A stretch of DNA of 64,000 bases from Holothuria scabra. Taxonomy: Eukaryota > Echinodermata > Holothuroidea > Aspidochirotida > Holothuriidae. The notes beneath the pieces were generated by a model. That model made no database searches. It was not told where the DNA came from and saw nothing but the letters and a program-made list of their open reading frames with translations. Positions within the stretch are counted from its first letter, which is position 1. Every line of letters starts with the position of its first letter. Location of the stretch: positions 4,605,001 through 4,669,000 of the forward strand of contig CM074194.1 in assembly GCA_037179385.1 (NCBI GenBank), in the 5' to 3' direction. The translations under genes and the position numbers were made by a program. Positions 60,988 through 64,000 of this stretch are shown here, one piece after another.

Positions 60988-61958
60988 CAAGTCAAGTAAG
61001 GGTAGGCGGTGTGCTATCTGACGTCACATGGGTAGTCGACGAACCTTCAGTGCACATTTGAAGGAAATTCCCGAAATCATCAAACGTGATTTCATCGAAA
61101 GGCTTAAAGAGGCATATTTCAAAGCGAATTTATTGCCGGGATTGATTATTTTTTCTTTGGTCGTTATGACCAGACTAGACCGGTTTCTGTTGCTTCGGCT
61201 CAAATAATGGCCCAACTTCATCAGTAGTAAACCGTTATGAATTCGGTTAGGGTAAATAATCATTTTGCCTCATGATAGGACAATAGAAATATCAAACTAA
61301 ATAACTTCTTGTGTTGAGTTTTGCTTTAGTAATTAACACAACTTTCACTCGATCACTGATGCTTAGTTTTAGCCGTGACGAGATCATGGGGGAGCACATA
61401 TCATGTGGGAGTGAACAAATTGCCGTTCGTTTTTGAGGCAGGTTCATATTTTAATATAAATTAGCATATGAGCCGTGGACTGTGACAATTCCCGGCAGGG
61501 TCGCCTTGTTACCTGTTGCGTTTAAGGATTTTAGCGGTAGCACCTTGCAATCCCTTTTCAGCTAAGTAGGTTTAGGTGAGAACCCTTTTTAACGAGGTAT
61601 AATACATTTTCCAGACTACTCTGCTTAATTCCCTTCACACTGTTTGTAGGGGTTTTAGAGTGTCGTTCTCAAGATACCCGTTTACCTTCGTAGTTTAAGT
61701 AAGGGTTAAGTGTCGTTCTTAAGAAGCAATTTTGCATTCGTAATTGGCATAGCGCTAGGGGCGACTGTTCTCTTCTAAGGCATAACATTAATATGAACCT
61801 TATTAATTTGGCAATAAATTCGCTTTGAAAATGCCTCTTTAAGCCTAACGATGAAATCACGTTTGATGATTTCGGGCTTTTCCTTCAAATCTGCACTGAA
61901 GGTTCGTCGACTACCCATGTAACGTCAGACAGCGCACCGCCTACCCTTACTTGACTTG
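60988..61958. mobile_element. 971-bp element with ~150-bp terminal inverted repeats
   Basis: Arms at 60988-61138 and 61809-61958 are near-identical inverted copies. Landmarks are CAAGTCAAGTAAGGGTAGGC, ATGGGTAGTCGACGAACCTT, CGAAATCATCAAACGTGATT and GCGAATTTATTGCC. No convincing target duplication flanks them and no transposase frame is present. The two short minus-strand frames inside mirror the arms. Confidence 0.75.
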
Positions 61959-62021
61959 GTTCAGAGATGCGTCGGTGTCTAAGACGATGCCTGTTAAAAT
62001 AACATACATACGAGGCACACA

Positions 62022-62056
62022 CGAAGTGTGTGTGTGTGTGGGGGGGGGGGGGGTAG
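62022..62056. repeat. (TG)n followed by a poly-G run
   Basis: GTGTGTGTGTGTG then about 14 G. Simple sequence. Confidence 0.9.
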
Positions 62057-62732
62057 TTGGGGTTTAAGTAAATTTAAAATCACTTAATATGCCAACAGGG
62101 TGGGTCACACCTCTGCGATTTTCGATTTGGTCCGAATTTTTCTTAACCGGACCAATTGGTTTTTATTCAGACTTTGTTGTAAGATGTCCATGCTATATCG
62201 ATGTTAATGTCTCACGATAAACTGCTCTGCTACCTCTGCTACCATTAAATATAACTTTTATGGTTGAACAGAGCGATACAGTAGTTCAATAATCAATTCG
62301 ATTTTTGTAATGGTGTGTGCCCGCCGGAAAACGCTTTCTGTAGATCTGATGACACCAAAAAGTTATTCTACTTTTCACTTTCGCAGTCCTCTCATAAAAA
62401 TCATACATTTATACAGACTGGCAAAAGTTGGCTCTTTCTGACTTTGGATGAAAATTTTAACCAAACCTCATAAAAAATCAGACCGTATAATGATCCTATT
62501 CGAAACTACTCCAGTGCCACCGACGCTTAACGACGCACTGCAAGAGTGCCAACCAACTCGATAAAAAGTTCAAAGTTGAAATTTATTTTCGAGTATGGTT
62601 TAAGTTCAAATTTGGTTTCTCTTTGGTCCCATCTTACGACAGGCGGGACATTTCGTCGAAATATTCTACACCAACCAGCCAGGGGTGAAACCAGCGAGGG
62701 TGTTAAATTGTAACCCTTGCATCGATTTTAAC
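62057..62732. other. Unassigned stretch
   Basis: Nothing recognised. Confidence 0.4.
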
Positions 62733-63757
62733 CAGTTTTAATCACTTCTTACTAGCTCTGCTATCCCTCCTCCTATCTTCAATCCGTTAGCACAAGGTCA
62801 TGCCCCATTTGGGGAAGACTTCCCTCCCCCTGTTGTTGAGAAAATCCCATTTCATTGGGGATCTTTCATCTACAGGCCCACGATAAAAAAAAATGTCACG
62901 GCCTGCTAACTTCAGTCACCCGACGGTCTTCTAGTTTTGCTTACCAAAAGACCACATTCTTCAAGGAAACTGGCAATTCCAAGTTTTCCTTACAAAAACG
63001 AACGAGAAGTTGTTCATGTGCATGCAGTGTCCAATGGTACCCTTTCCAAAGTCCCCCTGACCCTCTGGCGAAGGGCCGTTCGACGAAACCAAACTTGAAC
63101 TGCTTCCCGAAGAAGCTATACGTCCACTGAAGGACAGCCCTTAACGACCAACCTCACGGCCTTCATACTATTACATTATTGGTCTGTTATGCATGGATCC
63201 ATTCTAGACCGGAGAAGCATTGCCCAATGGTTTGCCATCTTGCCCGCTCCGACAGCCGAAGTCTAGCAACTGTAACGAGAATGGGCCAGGCCGTTTTGAG
63301 CTCCACATAATGATAAACAGTGGTGTGAATATGTTCCCCCTCAAGTCTGACTGAAAATCTATTTGTAGCCACCCTATAACATGATAGTTTTTCAAATACG
63401 TTGGAATTAAAATCAATTATAGTCTGGAGATCGGCCAGTCACTAAAACAAAAATCATCTATGTTGTGGATTTTGCAACTGAATAAAATGAAGATTCCTGG
63501 TAGAGTAAAAAAACAGTATGCTTTCAATACCGCTGCATAGTTTTCCCTCGAAAAGAGAAAAGTCCATTACATCTAATTGTAGCCGTACCATTTATCTGGT
63601 AATTTTCTGATCACTTGGCAAGTTGGTTTTTTTCTATTGAAGTGAAATTTCCATTTCAAAGGAAATCTCAAAATAAGGACTGCTCCATTTCTAGTTACAA
63701 GTCTCGGAAATGCCATTTTCGGGTGCTTGTGGGTTAGCCTTTTTAAACAATTTTCTA
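62733..63757 (-). repeat. Dispersed repeat, interrupted copy
   Basis: Collinear with 11815-12640, extended by the 179-bp insertion at 63038-63216. The right part continues into the inverted 180-bp monomer (ATTTTCTGATCACTTGGCAAG..., GGAAATGCCATTTTCGGGTGC), as in the 12-kb copy. Confidence 0.75.
63038..63216 (-). mobile_element. Body of the U2-headed retroelement, without head
   Basis: Shares GACCCTCTGGC(A/G)AAGGGCCGTTCG, ACTGCTTCCCGAAGAAGCTAT, CGTCCACTGAAGGACA and TATTGGTCTGT(T)AT-type stretches with 6549-6733. It is flanked by GCAGTGTCCAATGG (63024-63037) and GCATTGCCCAATGG (63217-63230), 12 of 14 identical. The collinear repeat at 12 kb has only one such site, so the insertion is established by comparison. 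On the minus strand it starts within a few bases of where the U2 head ends in the other copy. Confidence 0.8.
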
Positions 63758-64000
63758 GGTATTTTCAAGGTACATCCCACCGAGACTGACTCATCGCCTT
63801 TGTCGGGGTCTTGAACTGTTGGCCTCCCTGTCGGGGAGCTTGCCTCCACTGTCGGGAAAACCCTGTGGGGAAAATCCTGCCTCCATCCACATGTGAAAAA
63901 CCAGGAAGAGGATGTTTTAACGGTCTTCTGTGCATTTTATAGGAGATAGTTGGGAACGAACTACTCGCCACAAACTACCTCCTCACCTTACCTGGAGTTT
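63758..64000. repeat. CTGTCGGGG-rich repeat block at the window edge
   Basis: CGCCTTTGTCGGGGTCTTGAA, GGCCTCCCTGTCGGGGAGCTTG and CTGTCGGG.AAACCCTG resemble 14283-14385, which ends in GGCGCCACCCCTG. It is part of a CAGGGGTGGC-ended transposon family. The element is cut by the window or eroded. Confidence 0.5.

Noticed and set aside
61024..61860. Two minus-strand frames as genes
   Set aside because: They are readings of the two inverted arms of the 971-bp element.

Overview
The window looks like the nuclear genome of an animal, most likely a marine invertebrate deuterostome and probably an echinoderm. The reasons are long AT-rich non-coding DNA, GT-AG introns, many short TIR elements and tRNA-headed SINEs, abundant CAGTGGCG...GGGG transposon ends, and a spliced LYAR orthologue of metazoan type. 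The clade is inferred; nothing seen fixes the species. There is no bacterial-style gene organisation: no operons, CRISPR array or phage genes.

Only one protein-coding gene is convincing. It is an apparently complete LYAR gene (nucleolar zinc-finger growth regulator) on the minus strand, with its start codon at 54533 and its stop at 36540. Eight coding exons can be read with matching phases and canonical splice sites, giving about 416 codons. Its introns carry SINEs, TTAA-flanked MITEs and a repeat family built from regularly spaced TGACC(T/C) nuclear-receptor half-sites.

Layout. 1-36 kb is gene-free repeat territory. It holds a 180-bp tandem array (about 90-900), a cluster of AAGTG/CACTT palindromes (3.3-3.9 kb), a repeat whose 5' end is nucleotides 1-47 of U2 snRNA (6.55-6.78 kb), a tRNA-Val-headed SINE (11.56 kb), two inverted blocks of AATATCTTAATATCTT-type repeat (18.4 and 30.3 kb), four dispersed members of a TTAA-flanked MITE family (one of them in a LYAR intron), hAT-like MITEs with 8-bp duplications (24.47, 27.85 and perhaps 31.2 kb) and a 1.2-kb TIR element (33.0-34.3 kb). 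36.5-54.5 kb is LYAR. 54.6-59.3 kb is the upstream flank, with a large inverted duplication containing a second SINE type and a hAT-like element that encloses a tRNA-like sequence and CCCTAA-containing minisatellite units. 59.3-64 kb holds a 971-bp TIR element and a second copy of the 11.8-12.6 kb repeat. That second copy is interrupted by the body of the U2-headed element with a 14-bp target-site duplication, and the 12-kb copy serves as its natural empty site.

The most notable observations are the U2-headed short retroelement, the 4-4-1 spaced half-site arrays (DR4 plus DR1) spread through LYAR introns, and the hAT-like element with tRNA-like and telomere-motif cargo. All calls come from reading the sequence; no alignment or database search was run.
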